Positions 11,417 through 25,632 of a DNA stretch of 64,000 nt are shown here, in pieces. Position numbers and translations under genes: made by a program. The notes beneath the pieces are model-generated. The model ran no database searches, was not told the origin of the DNA, and saw only the letters and a program-made list of their open reading frames with translations. The stretch lies in the NCBI GenBank assembly GCA_019614645.1, contig JABWDB010000001.1, forward strand, positions 1,860,001-1,924,000, read 5' to 3'. Each line of letters starts with the position of its first letter. Within the stretch, counting starts at the first letter, position 1. The stretch is from Stratiolaelaps scimitus. Lineage: Eukaryota; Arthropoda; Arachnida; Mesostigmata; Laelapidae.

Positions 11417-14400
11417 TAAATATAAAAGCATTTGAAGAAGAACGTTATCAATGTGACCTTGCCAACGAAAAAGTGGACGAACAGCAGTAAAACATTGTAT
11501 TGAACGATAGCGAATTAATGTCAAAATGACAATGCAACATAACAAATAACGTATTTAACATGTATCTGCATAGATTCGTTTATTTCAAAAAGTTTGACGT
11601 ATTCAGCTAAATATCATTCACTGTATATATTGACATGCGAAAACATCGGCGGGTTCGTGGCTTGCCACAAGGGAGGTTCACATGGAATAGCATATCATTT
11701 TCGTTGGAAACCGCTCCCACGGACTATTGAACAGAATTCTGTGCTTCACCCATGACCCATTAGATACAACGAATATTGTCGCCACCTGCAATAAACGTGC
11801 GCCACGCGGTTACGTACGTTTCGAAAAACGGTTAGCATCGATATTTCTTTATTCACGGTGAAATAAACACCGTTAGTGTTTGTTTTGAGGATTTAAGGAC
11901 TATTATACAACTTTGGATCTACCATCTTGAAGGATTTGTGCTAACCTGATTGGCAAAAGTTGTATCATACTATCGAAACATATGAGACTTTTTTTCGCCA
12001 GCACACTCGCTCATATTGTAGGCCATATTATGCTCACTCTGCCCTCAGTATATATATATATATATATATCAGCTAAACGATTCTGGGTAATTATTTGCAT
12101 CGTCGAAATGACGTCGTTCATTGACAGTTGACGGCGAGCCGGCGCAACGGTGCACGTTGTACCCTACTGCTAGTTTTTGACAGCTGCTGGTGTGTATTGC
12201 CAAAAGCCAGTGCTACCCGACCGTGTACAGCTCCCTCGCCATGTCGATGTATGTCAGGGTCGTCAACAGTGGCGTGGTCGAACCAAGGCTCATCGAAGGG
12301 CCGGCGCTTCTCAGATGCTTCGGCGCGACCTTTTCGACGCCCTCTGTCTGCAGCGGCCTTCTTCGGCGGCGGAGCGGACACAGTTTTCTGGTGCGCCGCG
12401 GCGAAATTCCTTCCATTCAACCGGTCCAACCAAACAACTCCAGCGTGTAGCAGTAACCGTAGTAGATTTCGCTCATTGAAATGCGCTGCACAACTTCGTC
12501 GCGTTCCCCGTTTGACCTTTTTGAGCGCTATCGCGAGGTGCAATTGTACCCCAAAATATCTCGTGTTATTATTTCATCTTGGAATGCTACCGAGATGAGC
12601 GTAAACGCTGTTGGGGTACGGGCAAGCGAATTGTCATTGTATAAATTGCATTGAACTGGCACGTTCGATTGATACAGCGCCGCGGATTCGGATTTGGCCG
12701 GAGTTGACATGTCGTTACAACGAGCAGGTGGCCAGCCATAAGCTTAATGGTAGTAGTAGTGGTAGTACTATTTACGCATGCGTACAACTGCTAACTTCTG
12801 TGCGTGCAACATCCATACAGGAGAATCACGGATATCGAAGCTGTTATGTGAGGTCATCTCCAGTCAGCAATGAAGGGAGGTGAGACGGTAATGACCCTAC
12901 TACGTATGTCGTAACGTCTGCGTCTTGGCTACCAAACAATGACGATGACAAGGGCTCTAGCTCTTGTAACTAAAAATTGCCATAAGACGAATGTCGTGTT
13001 TAGCAGCAACAGCAACAGCAACAACGGCGCCGCTTATACGAGAAGCAACGTTGCTCATAATGGCCACCAATTTGCTATCGCCAGCCGCAAGTGAGCCGCT
13101 CGTTATCTCAGCGAATCTATTTACAATGGCGGAAACATCAGCGAGCTCGCTTCCTTCCCCACAGTGAATGCTTTTCCCACGCGAAGCAAAAAATAGCAAT
13201 AGAAAAGTGATAAACTCTGTGCACAAGCAGCTCCGGATGAAAGTAACGTCCAGTTCGCCTCGAACGCTTTGATCATTGCACGCGCATCGTCCGATCCTTG
13301 CTGCCTCTCGGATGGCTCTTGTGACTTACGCGAGTATCTATTAACATGGCCGCATTAGGAATTGCTGCTTAGACCTGCCGGCCTCAGCATATTATAGCAT
13401 ATGCCGTCGTTACAGATGACGTGGTCGCGTAGCGTTCGTGACTTGTACATGACAACTCTGTTTGCTTGACGCACATCATTCGCTCGCCAAACCATCCATT
13501 CTACTAAGCCGAGACGTTATGCTGAGGTTGTGCTATGAAGGATTCTTAACCACTATCTGACCTATGCAGGTTTTTCGAATGTCGATAACAGAGCTTTAGA
13601 GTCGTTGGCCGTAAGAGCAGCGTTTCCTTAAATTAGTTCACTAATTTCTTCGCCTTTGCTCGTTTCGAAATGGTGAGAATTGCTACCATAATTATCACAC
13701 ACGGCAGAACAGCAAAGATAGCCAACTTTACCGTAGAGAGTAGATGCGTTTAGCTCGCTATCCACAGTGTTCAAGGTGTGTTTGATTACTTTTGAGAGAC
13801 CTTGATTAGCATTCAAGTTGGAGGAGTTGGTCGGTTCAACAAGGGCAAAATCACAAACGATGCCGTACAACACCGTTATTATGGGGTCAAGTAGAAAAAA
13901 TAATTAGGAACAGCGGTAAAACGAGTCGTTCACATCAGGGTTGTTAGACCCCAGAAATTCATACAATGACAGTATTCTACTCCGTATCAATTAATTAACT
14001 ACGTAAAAATCGAATTACATTATATATTTGTACACATATTTCTTTCACTGTGCAAGGTTAGCTGCTAATTTTTCAGATAAACATTGTTACTAGTATAATT
14101 ATCCGATCGAATTGATCGTGATACAACGATTCTTGGGGATCTACAGAACGTATACAAAAGCTATTTAATACAAGCTTGCTAAGACGTACATCTGGCAGTG
14201 TTCTAACTAAGTTTCTATTTGCAAATTTAATTAGCTCGTTGCCGCACTCCGATGCCATGTACTATTCCGAGGACATCTACAAATACGTTGCACAGCGAAC
14301 CCGCGCATCGACGAAGTGACAGATTACAGTAGAGTTTCTCATTCATTTTAAGCAGGCGCGCTCATTTGTCAGCTTGTCGGGAAACAACAGGTCCGCTTAG

Positions 14401-17400
14401 CCACGCGTCTAAATTGTCTCGTTTTAATTCGCCCTGCAGACAGAGTGACGAACTACAATATCTATAGGGTGCACAACGCCCGCCCGTCTGTATCGACGAC
14501 AACTGCGCCAGCTAAATATTAGCATCAGGTGGTTCGCAGCAGTTGTGCGTGGGGGGCTTGAGTATGCTTGCCAACCTCCCGGCGTCAGGTCGGCCTCGCG
14601 CAGCGCTAGCTCTCACTGTTGTCACCGCCAGCCCTGAACGCCAGGGGTAGCGATGACAATAGTGGTTTAACGGGAAGCTACACATAAAGAGGATAAAGGG
14701 AGAATTACAGCCCTCGTTGGGGCATGGCGCCCCGTAGCAAGCTAGCAGGAGCACGCTGAGTAGGTCTCTCTAAATCGATTACATCGGCCGCTGTCCCCGA
14801 ACCATCGGCGGTCACCCCGTTGGCCTCGCCTCGCCCTGTTAGGCCATTAGGGCTTCGCACCCAAGCGTCGAATGAAGTCAACTCTCAGGTCTCGACTTCA
14901 AGCTCCGGAGTCGAACGGTGACAGTTGAAGTTGGCCGAACAGTATCGGTCGATCGCATGATCGTGTCATTCACGCCGTGAGACGTCAACATCACAACAAC
15001 GCCCATAGCAGCGACGGGAGCAGTGCCACGCCGAAATAATAACAGTGCCTATGGGTAAAGTTGCTTTCAAGCTTAAGAGCTCAAGTTGTGCTGTCGTATT
15101 CGCCTCAAGCTGAATAACACGAACGACAATGGCGAATTCAATTCAGTTGAACGTCGACTCAGCGCCGGTGGCCGTCATTCAATGAAGGCGGAGGTTGGCA
15201 ACGTTGAATGCCGTGCACAGATTGTGGCGGGTATTGGCTGTCACCGCCGGCACGACCCACCGTTGGGTAAATGCTGAAATCTCGCCGACCATGAACACCG
15301 CCAACGGGATCGGTATAACATTATTTGGACATTAGCACGGGTTCGGCAGTAATCGCAAACGACTCAGCAAGATGTCACGAAGACCGGAGTGTGCGAACTA
15401 TAATGGAAGTGAAGTCTATGATGCCCAGCGACAGATTGACAGAGAAACTCATTGTCGATGCTTCGATCGCGGATCATCTGCTTGTACCGAATCTCGAAAT
15501 CTCTATTAATCAGTAGCAAGGGGACAATAGCGGGGGACTGCTTGTGTCGCAAGCGATGACGATGGGCGACGCCGACTGCGAGGAGAAATAGCCGTCGCTA
15601 TAACGCGTATTTCGAACTTTTGAACCTGACCCTGACGTCGAACTTGCTGCACAATCAATCCTCTGTGATCTCCCTTATGTCAATTGATGTATACTACGAA
15701 AAACCCGTCAGGGTTGTTCATTTACGATAAGGCAATGGACCCGTTTAGTTGGCAATCTGGCGATGGATTGATGGATTAAAGACGTCATCACATAGATGAG
15801 AAATCGATCGAATAGCGACGAAAGGCTGAACTCGTAGAACCGTCATATGGACACAGAAATGTGGGGAACGGTAGTATATAGATATATATTCTATTCGTCG
15901 ATATATGTGGGACATAGTGACACAACTGACTACGAAGGTCTCCTGTGTCGAAAGCATAAATCACGCCAGTTTCACTTTAGTCTCATTAATCGTTAATTCA
16001 GTGTCGTTGACTTGGATGCATCTGTCTACTCGGCCTATTTCTATAGATAGGTCACACACACACGCGCACCACATAAAAATACGGCATATATATATATATA
16101 TACCAAAAGAAGGGCCACCTCTTAGCCCGCTGCGGGATTGCGTGCCAACGCTATCACGAAGTGCTGCTATGAGAGAACTAAGGGCTTCAGCTGTATTTGC
16201 CGCTCGAATTCATTTTCGATCGATCGATCGATTGAATGAATCCCGCCTACTTATGTCAGCCGATGGCGTTGTTACTGCATTGGACTGTTGACGCTGTCGT
16301 CGCGGTTTTGAGCTCTACTGTTGCTCCTACTAACTGCGGCACGTGAGCCTCCCGAGTCGAACGACAAGTGGTCCCTTGAGTCGGAAAGGTGTGGGTTATC
16401 AAGTTGATATAAATCATAGGTGCGTGAGGGGTAGTACACTTAAATGATCGCTACTGATCCTGCTGCTGCTGCTGGTACAAGTGCGAATCGTTTCTTACCG
16501 AAGTGAATACCCGAGTTGAGCATCTAGCAGGCGTTACGAATCGATGTTGCAAACAAAGGCCCAATCGGGAACCTATTGTCATACTCTGCTCTGTGGAATA
16601 TGCACGAATCTTGTTTAAGTATAGTAATAAGGAGAGAGGACAGCTGGTTGATTGATATTCTCTGATTGGTATCAGAGAAGCAATATTAGCATGCGTGTGG
16701 GACGCTGTTACGGTGAGACCGGCGGCGAACTTTCTCGTCAAAAAACACATCGGTCATGTATCAACGATGTGATCCAAGTTATATTACAGTTAAAGTATAT
16801 GAGGAACGCCTGCCTCATGAGTCATAATCTGACCTCTCTGTTCTAGCTGAAACAGAGATCGTGCTCAACCCTTGAAAATGACTTGTGGGGTAGTGAACAC
16901 ATGTTTTATAGTCGTTCTATTCAATATATGAAATCACCCTTAAACATATCGAATATGACAACCAGCTCAATTAGATAGCGTTTGTCGGTGATGTCCACTA
17001 AAATGTGCAATATGCACCGACCTATTCCGTTCAAGAGGCGACATTGTTAGATTTTCATTGGCTCCACCACCTGTGCTTACATACATAAACTGTAGCCGCG
17101 CAATCCCAAGTTTCCCGTAACAACCGTATCAGTTCTATTTATTCGTTCGTATTATCTCTGTTTAATTGACCGGCATATTGTATTTACCTATTGGGAGCTG
17201 ATCTCGTGTTCTTTGCCATCTCTCCCACCCGCCGCGTGTCTGACCCGCAACTCGTCAGTCTCTCTTGAGCAGATCACTGTTTAATTAGAGAAATCGGCCG
17301 TATAAACAACGTTCATGGTTTACTCGAAGCTCGAGCCGACCCAGCCGGCTCTGACAGTGCAGACCAAACGTGACGGCGACATCAGTTGTCTGACCCTCAG

Positions 17401-20400
17401 CGTCACGGAAAGGCTGACACGGGCGTCTATTGATATTACGATCGCGTTGTTTCAGCGAATTATCAGCGGCCGTCGCAACTGGGATTCGTCGCTCTGCCAG
17501 CGACAAACGTTTACCATCATAATCCCAACTTGCCTCGGAGGAGATCCGTGTTCGGCAGCCGCATTCGGTCATGACACGCCTCGTATCTTGAGCTCGTTGC
17601 TAGATTCCGCTTAGTGGATCCGTTGACACGGCTGAGCAGCAGTTACAGCTGTAGCAGCACCCGACATCGGTCGTAGTCGGCCGTACCGGTATCATACCAG
17701 CGGCAGCAGCAGCCGCAGCAGCATCGGCAACGACACCAACAAGCAATAGATGCTTCGTCGTAGAAGGCGGCGGCGCAGTGGTGACAGCCCGCCGGCGGCG
17801 CCATCACCGCCGCGACGTCATCCATAATTCAGTGTCGCCGTGTATCGGTCGACGACTGCCACGAGAGGCTGTATAGAGTCATAGACGGACTGTAGGCCCT
17901 CTATGCAGCTAGAACTGGCGGTGTCTCCGTAGCGGCTGCTGGCGATGGTGGTTCGCAGGAGGTGCGCGTCGGCGTGCTCGCGGGCGGTCTAGCCTGGTGT
18001 TGAGTGAGTAGCGTCACCGTGCCATGTTACACATTGGCAGTCGGCCGCTGACATCCCCGGCCGTATGTCCATTCATTCATCGAGGAGAGAAACGGCAACG
18101 AAGAATTAATCGACATGGAAACAGCCCACGATTTCTGTAGGCAAAATAGCAGCTAATTATTTTTAAACGACCGACAACAACTAGCAACATCAACTGCAAC
18201 AGCAACAGCAGCGGCAGTAGCGGAATCAAGCAGAAATAACGCAATTATTGTAATAATTGACACTCGTAAATGCCCGACCGTTAGAACAATTTAGTCATCC
18301 TTCATAGGGCCGTCAACTGGAAGTCGGTGGCTTCTGCAGGGCCCTTCTGGCTCTGACCAAGCGGCAGACGAGTTAAATGTCCCGAGACATTGCGAGACGA
18401 CTTCGCTGTCTTCTGCAGGATCGTCTTCGGTTACAGAAGCCGCAATAGCTCTGAAGTGATAAGCAAAACAGGCGTCGGTCCCCGCCGCTGACGGACAGTA
18501 ACAGAAACCACACTTATTCTGCATGGTCAACTGACCGGCCGTGTGGACTAGGGGCCAATTTTGATCGGCATGTGTCTCTGTGTGACTGAGCTATGCCTTT
18601 TTATATGAATACATAGATATATGTTATAGTAATGGCTTGGCGAGCACGACCAAGATAGTAATCATAATGGCACTCTGTCGTGTGTCTTGTTATGTCGTTA
18701 CCTCGTCGTCCAGTGGTATCATTGTTACTAGCATGTTACCAGGCGCCGGTGTACCCTGATTGCTATTCTGTTACGGCTGTGGACTGCGCGTGCGGGCGCG
18801 CGTGCGGATGTGTTTCCATCCGTCGCTATTCGACGGATTCATTCACTATTATTCGAAATTAATGTGCGTGCCAAACGGGCGAACGCGAAGGCCGAACAAG
18901 CTACTTTCTCGACACAGACGCGTTATCATCTCATCGTCGCTGCGCTGAAGCCTACAGCAGGGTGACTTCTCGAATATGGTGAATGGTCCTGCTCTTAGTG
19001 GTATATCACACTGCGATGTTGTTGTTCGCTGAGTTGGGTGACGGGACGATAAAACACTAATTAACTAATTCATAGGTTTCGATGATGACTCGCATAGCGA
19101 GAAAGAGACCGAGTTTCGATATAAGGAAGGAAGCCTTGAATAAGTCCGAACGCTTACGAGACTGATTCCGCGTCGTGCACTCTTGTATGGACGACCAGAG
19201 CACTCACTGAGAAGACAATGACACCCTAGCAAGAAGGCAGAACGCTGTGAGATAATCAACATAGACTGATAGATGAACACAAGAAGGGTGGCTAGCTGGC
19301 TGGCTGACTGCAAGAAGTGAAGGACATATCTTCATAAATCTTCCATTGAAAACTCATCGGGGTGGTAAGAAGCTCCGCTTACATTCGGTAGCAACCTTTC
19401 AGACTAGCTACGGTGGGCGGCTGTTTGTTCATATGTCCGTACGTGTAAAACGCCCGTCGTATGTAGAATACTCTTTTCCTTATTGCCTCGGATCGAGTCA
19501 GCGAATAACGAATATGAGGTAATTCCTGATGATAGCTGTACTTGTCCTCGTTGTCGCCGTCCGAATACCGACCGAGTCGGAGACATCATTTCAGAATCAA
19601 CCATCGCCGCTCATGAATCTCGGATTTCCTCTTGCGCGAAGTTGTCGTGAACCCGAGAACTAATCATGTTGTGGCTGGCTCTCTTGCGCGTTCTGGGGAC
19701 CAAAGACATTCTGAGCTCTGTCTACCATCAGTGCTATTTACAAGACTGGAGTTGGCCGCCACCCGCAGGGCAAGGCCAAACTCGAGTGTCATTTACTCGC
19801 ATGCAGGAAAGAACGCGGAGTTGGAGAGAACATTAACTCGAGCTGGTCGGCCATTAGACGAGATGTTCTGTTCGATTTTATTAGGGACAAAAGAACGTCA
19901 TTTACTTTCGGTTACGAACGAGTCGTAGTGTTCTTTGGTCTACTGTGCTCCTGTCATCTCATCGGGCTATTCACTTTGTGGTGTGACAACTGCTCGAATC
20001 GTGGACCCTGGTAACAAGATAAAATTTGGCAGGGTTTCCACTCCATAACAGTTCTTTTGGCCTTTTGCCCCGTTGTCGTATACGAACAGTCTTTGCCTAT
20101 ATAATCTTAGCCTACTATTGGAATGATAAACTGATGAATGAGTGATGTACGATGCAACATATATATATCTATATATATATATATATATATATATACATAG
20201 GTTGCTGTGACAATCGACGCAGAAAAATCGATTATTTGCAAATGGATCGCATCGTAATAATTAGTAACAATATAGTGACTTGACCAATATCGCCGGTGAT
20301 CGCCGCCCGAGAGCAAATTACCCGCAGCCCGGCGAATCATTCAATAGCGAACCCATCCAGATCCATAATGTATAATGACAACATAATGACAACCGCACAG

Positions 20401-23400
20401 GTCGTTTTACCTTCCCTATATGATGTCATCCCCGCAACGAAGTCCGGCCTAGGAGTTGATCAGTCAGTCGGACTGTCCTCACTTGGCTCCTCTTAGAATT
20501 TTACGAATCGATCCGTTCCCCTGTGCCGATACCAGGCGATCGCTTCTGTCTGTTTCTGTTTCTCGTGAGTCGTTAGCATGTGACATGCCATAAAAACAGG
20601 CGTCTTTTTGCCATGCGTATTCGGGAGGTATAACCTGTTACGATATACGCCGTGCTTGGTTTTTGTACGGGAATGAATTTGCCGCCCTCTATTCGACAAC
20701 ATATTCAGATCAATGTGTAATTCAGCAAGTTGTGCAGTTGATTCAAACGTTCGTTGTTCGGGAGTGTGAACAAATTCACAAAGTAGCATTTGAGATCTTC
20801 GCGCCCCGATCTGATCGTATGTGTGTCGCATTTGTAAAGGAAATTAAGCCGGAAGTCGACGTGGAGCAAAATGCACACGAACAAAAGCAGATTGCTTTCT
20901 TCATTTCGGCTAAGTCGGTGCGCGTATTTTCTGCTTGAAAATTTCCCTCCCTCCCTCCCCGCACCTGATCATCACTCAGATGGTGAGATCGTTGTGGTAA
21001 ATTACGTCGAAAAACCACCGGGAGATTTCCAACGTCGACAGCGTCAATTATGATTTACTGACATTGTAGCGGCTGTAAGCTCATACGTTCAGCACGTCAC
21101 TAAGCCATTCGTAGTTAAGGAAAAAACTTGATCTTTATCTGTACTTATGCAATGTTTCGATGCTATTATTATTAATATTGTTATTAATATTACTAGTATC
21201 ATGAAGTGTGTGTAATAATTTGGCACACAAAATCATAGAATTATTCATGAAGAGCGAACTCGTTTTGCACTGTTGACATTGTGTTACTTCTCCCATATAT
21301 ATATATATATATACACCGTTTTGAAACAAATACCGGTATTCCTTCACACCTTGCCGTCAATGGGGCCACTCGATCGCTTTTCCACTTAAGCAGGGAGCAC
21401 ACAGCCCCAATAGCCATAGCACTCATGCACAAGCACACAGACAGATATCTATATATACATATATATACATACATTGAGACAACAAGATGGGCGAATTGCG
21501 ACACAACCGTCGCAACCGCCACCGATCTCCATTTTCCTCTGCGACAAAGATCGACATCGACGCTTCGTAAACGAGTTCATCTATTTCGCCCTATCTCGTT
21601 GTCAAAGAATGAAAAGAAAATCATAGGGGTGGCAAACAGTTACTGTTGTCATATTCGAGTGTTGCCGTTACCATCACGGCCACTTCTTGTGCCGTTGTCT
21701 TTGCTACAGCATTGCTCTGCTCTCAGTAATCGTGTGCCATTACTCTCTGCTGCTTCGATACGATACCGCGCGCGACGAAATGACTCTGTTCGTTTATCTC
21801 TTTCGTGCGCGCGATGACGATTTCCTGTCGGTGGAAGGTGAACGCGGTGGCGGCGTCGGCGGCGGCAGGCGCTAGAGTGACTCTGCGATTATAGCTGAGC
21901 GGTGGGGCTGAGGCGGCCTCGGCACCGCTCCAGCCAGGCGCATTTGGTCAGGGAAGATGTCGCTCGTCGGCTACCTACCAGTGTGTTAATCGCGTGGCCG
22001 AGTGCCGCTTACTGCTGGTCGTGCGCAGGCTGCTTATCGTTCGGCCGAGCGAACACAAATGGCCGTCATAACGTCAGCCTGCCGCCACCGTTGCCGTATG
22101 GGCGTCATTGCGGAGGATGAGTATTTGCCTTTGCGCTGACAGTGATGCCTATGCTGATCCCATTGGATCGCTGAGGCGCAGGGATCGATCAGCCCTCCGC
22201 TAGTTAAAACATTGAAACATGGTCACGAGTGGATCGCCGACCGGCGTACCGCTGGCGGCCGTTGTTGGTTTCGTTGTCTGTTTTGTACAACAGATAAGAC
22301 AGAGTGAACTAGGTAGCAATTGTTGCGGTGACTTCAACTCGCTGATATTTTCTCCATCGCTATTTCTGCCTTTAATAACAATCGAATTGAAATATCATCG
22401 GAAACAATCTATATTTTGCATATATATTATATAGCGCAGTATTAGTAAAGAGTAGTAAATCCGAGCGTATCGTTGGCTTATCTCTAGTTATCGGCGGTCC
22501 TGGTTAAGAGGACGGAGCGCTTCGGTGGGCAAAGTAGTAATTGCGGAAAGCATCTCTCCAAATTTGATGAAGTTTCAAAGAAAGCTCAATGCGACTAAAA
22601 CGATTTCTTGCTAGCTGATTGGACATAGCCACATAACATGGGACCATTGATAAATGCGTTGATATTTCTTTCACATCGTTGCCTTTATTATTATTATTAT
22701 TATTATTATTATATCATTATAATGATTCGTTTGCAGCTAGCCTCCATCTCCTCTCCTGTCAGACATTTGGCTGCACTTGCCCGTGGACAATTATTATTAT
22801 TAGTACGGAACACACGTCTAAAATTGGATCCGCCTCAATTAATACAATTCCATTGAATGATATCGCCTCGCGATTGCTCAATGCAATCAGGGAAGAGCAG
22901 CTGCAACAACGAGAGGCCAAGCCCTGCTCGGCTATGCCGACCTGATTTTCTGCTGTGTCACTCCTGTCCCATGAGTGATACGTGAAATGCACGTATGGAA
23001 AGTATAGACGGACACAAAACGGATCTTGTAAACGGCCTGCCATACCCGCAATCCAGATGCAGATAATTTGACAAGCAAATAATTTAGACGATAATAATAG
23101 TAATAATAATATATTGAGTATTGTTTTAACCAGCACCCCATTTGTCTGTTAAGCTTGTTGAATAGAGCCGCCTTTCATTGAGTGGATTTGTATCTGAATG
23201 AGTACAACGCACCCTTATACGATATTCCATTGGTCGATTCTCGATGCTCTGTCCAATGTAAATATGTGACTCAGGTGATAGAAGTGGCGTCACTCAGATA
23301 GCTGTGAATCAACAGCGGAAGGTTTTGGTTCCTTCCCATAGCAGGTGTGTTTTCAACTAGTTGGTAGATCCGTTGAGCGGCTGCTGAGCTTGCAGTGCTG

Positions 23401-23404
23401 TTAT

Positions 23405-23448
<44 letters not shown>

Positions 23449-25038
23449 ATAACAGCACTGCAAGCTCATATGACACACAATCGTAGGAAATAAGAGCATG
23501 CCGCCATATGAGTATTTTAGTAAACCACTATATATATATATATAGCCGCTGCCTGTCGAACGACAGCGCTCGTCAAAAGGGCCAAAGTTAGCTGGTGCTT
23601 GAGAGAGTTAGCTAAAACTCCAGCCCTGGTTATTCTGGGGCAGCTGTGGAGCGGGTACGCGGCTTTTGGCCGACATATCGTTCCCGTAAACGGATATGCT
23701 CTGTGACTAAATCACGTCGTCGCGTCTGTCTGAGCCTATTCCATCGTGCTTGCCTGTTGTGCTGCAACGTTCACACGTCGGCGATCATACCCTTAACGCT
23801 AAACACACAGAGAAAAAAAAAACTAGGGTGACGCCTTTACAAGGTGGTGGGTATCACTGCGCAAGCTGAGCAAATAACGTACATAGGCTTTGTAGCGAAT
23901 GGATCGAGACGGAACAAAGAGTTACAAAGTTTATAGGGAGAGTAAGCTTAAGTAAGCGCGAAAAACGAACGCATATTCTATTCGAAGCGATCATCAAGGT
24001 TCATGGTTATGGCTCTAGACAACGAGAGACTCAGCGCCGTTCTTCCTGATATAGCTTGGCTTCCTTTTCTGTCTGGCAAAATCTCCACGAGGCTAATACC
24101 TGTATAGTAGTAAACATTCGTGTTCACTTGGCGACGTTGCCTAATAAATGGTGATGTCGAATGAATCACTTTCCGAGTCAATTGGGCATTCGCGTCGACC
24201 ACTCAGTAGGTAACCACATGGTCAATTGTTTTTCCGTTTCTTTACGCCTACTGCCTAGGTCTTTGTGAGTCTCCACTGCAGAAACTGCATGTTGTTGGCT
24301 AAGGCGGTCAGTTACCGAGAAGGTCACCAATAAGGTCACCTTCCTTCCCAAAGAGCCGTCTCGCCAAAATGTTCCGATGTGTAAGTTGCTTCAGCATACC
24401 AATTTGAGCAGATCGCAGCCATCGCATGGTACTAATTCAGGTATTCTGTTATTCCAGCAAAGGGTTATTGTTTCAGACATGCACGTCGTAATCTGTACAT
24501 GTTCGATCGCCAAACAACAATTTCTCACTTCTCGATTATATGATACAATATACAACCGTAGCTGTGTTGTCATATTTATCCAAAAATTTGCGCCTATACA
24601 TGTTTCGATTGGATACGTTTGGTAAGGTCTTAAACTATTATTTGGTCGTAGATCAGAGATTTAAACGATTCTACCTGTCTGTCCTTTTCAGGTGTGTGTT
24701 CAAGCCAATCGGACGTTGGTTTGGCTTACGGCCTCGATCGCAACCGCCTATATACCATAACGAAAAGGATGCTCTACTCGAGAAGGCGTTCCAAGCCGCC
24801 TCCGGCGCCACGGGCACCCAAAAAGCAGATATAGTGAGTGTTGTACCTTGGGGGAGATCATCTCAAGCAATGCACGGCATGTTATCGTGGCTAGTCATTT
24901 AACGATACTCGTCGGGTGTGAAATTTCATTCCTTGATATGATTCCGCGAGTCTTGACGAAATTGGTGCAAAGACGAAACCATTCGGCATCGATGCCGAGA
25001 GCAGTTATGCCTGCAGCACTGCCTAATACTCCGCAAGT

Positions 25039-25070
<32 letters not shown>

Positions 25071-25597
25071 CGAATTCATAACAAACATACATTTTTCATG
25101 TAACCCAAACGATCCCTACATTAAAAGGGAATTTCAGTTGATATCATATTTGTCGGCAGTGTTCTCGTTCCTAATTTTTAGAACTCAGTCAATCTGTACC
25201 GTCGTTATGTTCCTCTAAGCAGTCACGCACATGGACGCCTCTCCAGCCTCGTTCGAGTCGAGGATCTAACAATTAGGGTATAACAATGTTCCTCGTTGCC
25301 AGCAGCAGAGGTTTACAGGTCCGGCTGTAACAATGATATCAAAGACTCGTTATTATTATTATTATTATTTTGTTATTCGGTGAATTGTGTTTGCTTCGTT
25401 TTCATTTAAATAATGCGTAGCAGTAATATAGAATCCCAGTTAGTCTCGTGAGCAGTCGTTCCTATTTGTACACCTACATCCTGATTGAGTTAGTCCAAGA
25501 CAGCTAGTTGTCTGTTGCCACAGATCGGAGATCTGTAGTTTGCTCTTTAAAGAGATGTCACTCGACGATCACCACACCATGTGCTGTTATTGTCACA

Positions 25598-25632
<35 letters not shown>

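Larger units (their letters stand above)
4720..24691 (+). other. CerS intron 1 (about 20 kb)
   Basis: Donor GTAAGT, acceptor TTTTCAG. No nested gene is supported. It holds (TA)n tracts, a tRNA-Val SINE, three strong inverted repeats, short tandem duplications and CAG-rich patches (near 6475, 17700, 18200). Such a long first intron often carries regulatory DNA, but none is recognisable here. Confidence 0.8.

Noticed and set aside
12118..12598. Overlapping long frames on both strands (up to 156 aa)
   Set aside because: A GC-rich island in an AT-rich intron gives open frames in several phases at once; no motif recognised in any of them.
14512..14754. Minus-strand Cys-rich frame (LACYGAPCPNEGC)
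   Set aside because: No second exon, no known zinc-finger spacing, and it lies deep in CerS intron 1.
17643..17825. Cys-rich minus-strand frame (CRCRCCCGCCCRW)
   Set aside because: Produced by CAG/GCA-type repeats on the plus strand, not a metallothionein-like gene.
18291..18530. Minus-strand 79-aa frame
   Set aside because: No recognisable domain or partner exon.
22686..22712. (TTA)n and other trinucleotide runs read as poly-Tyr or poly-Leu frames
   Set aside because: Simple microsatellites; several reported-looking frames (for example near 4770, 20107, 25540) are only translated TA or TTA repeats.
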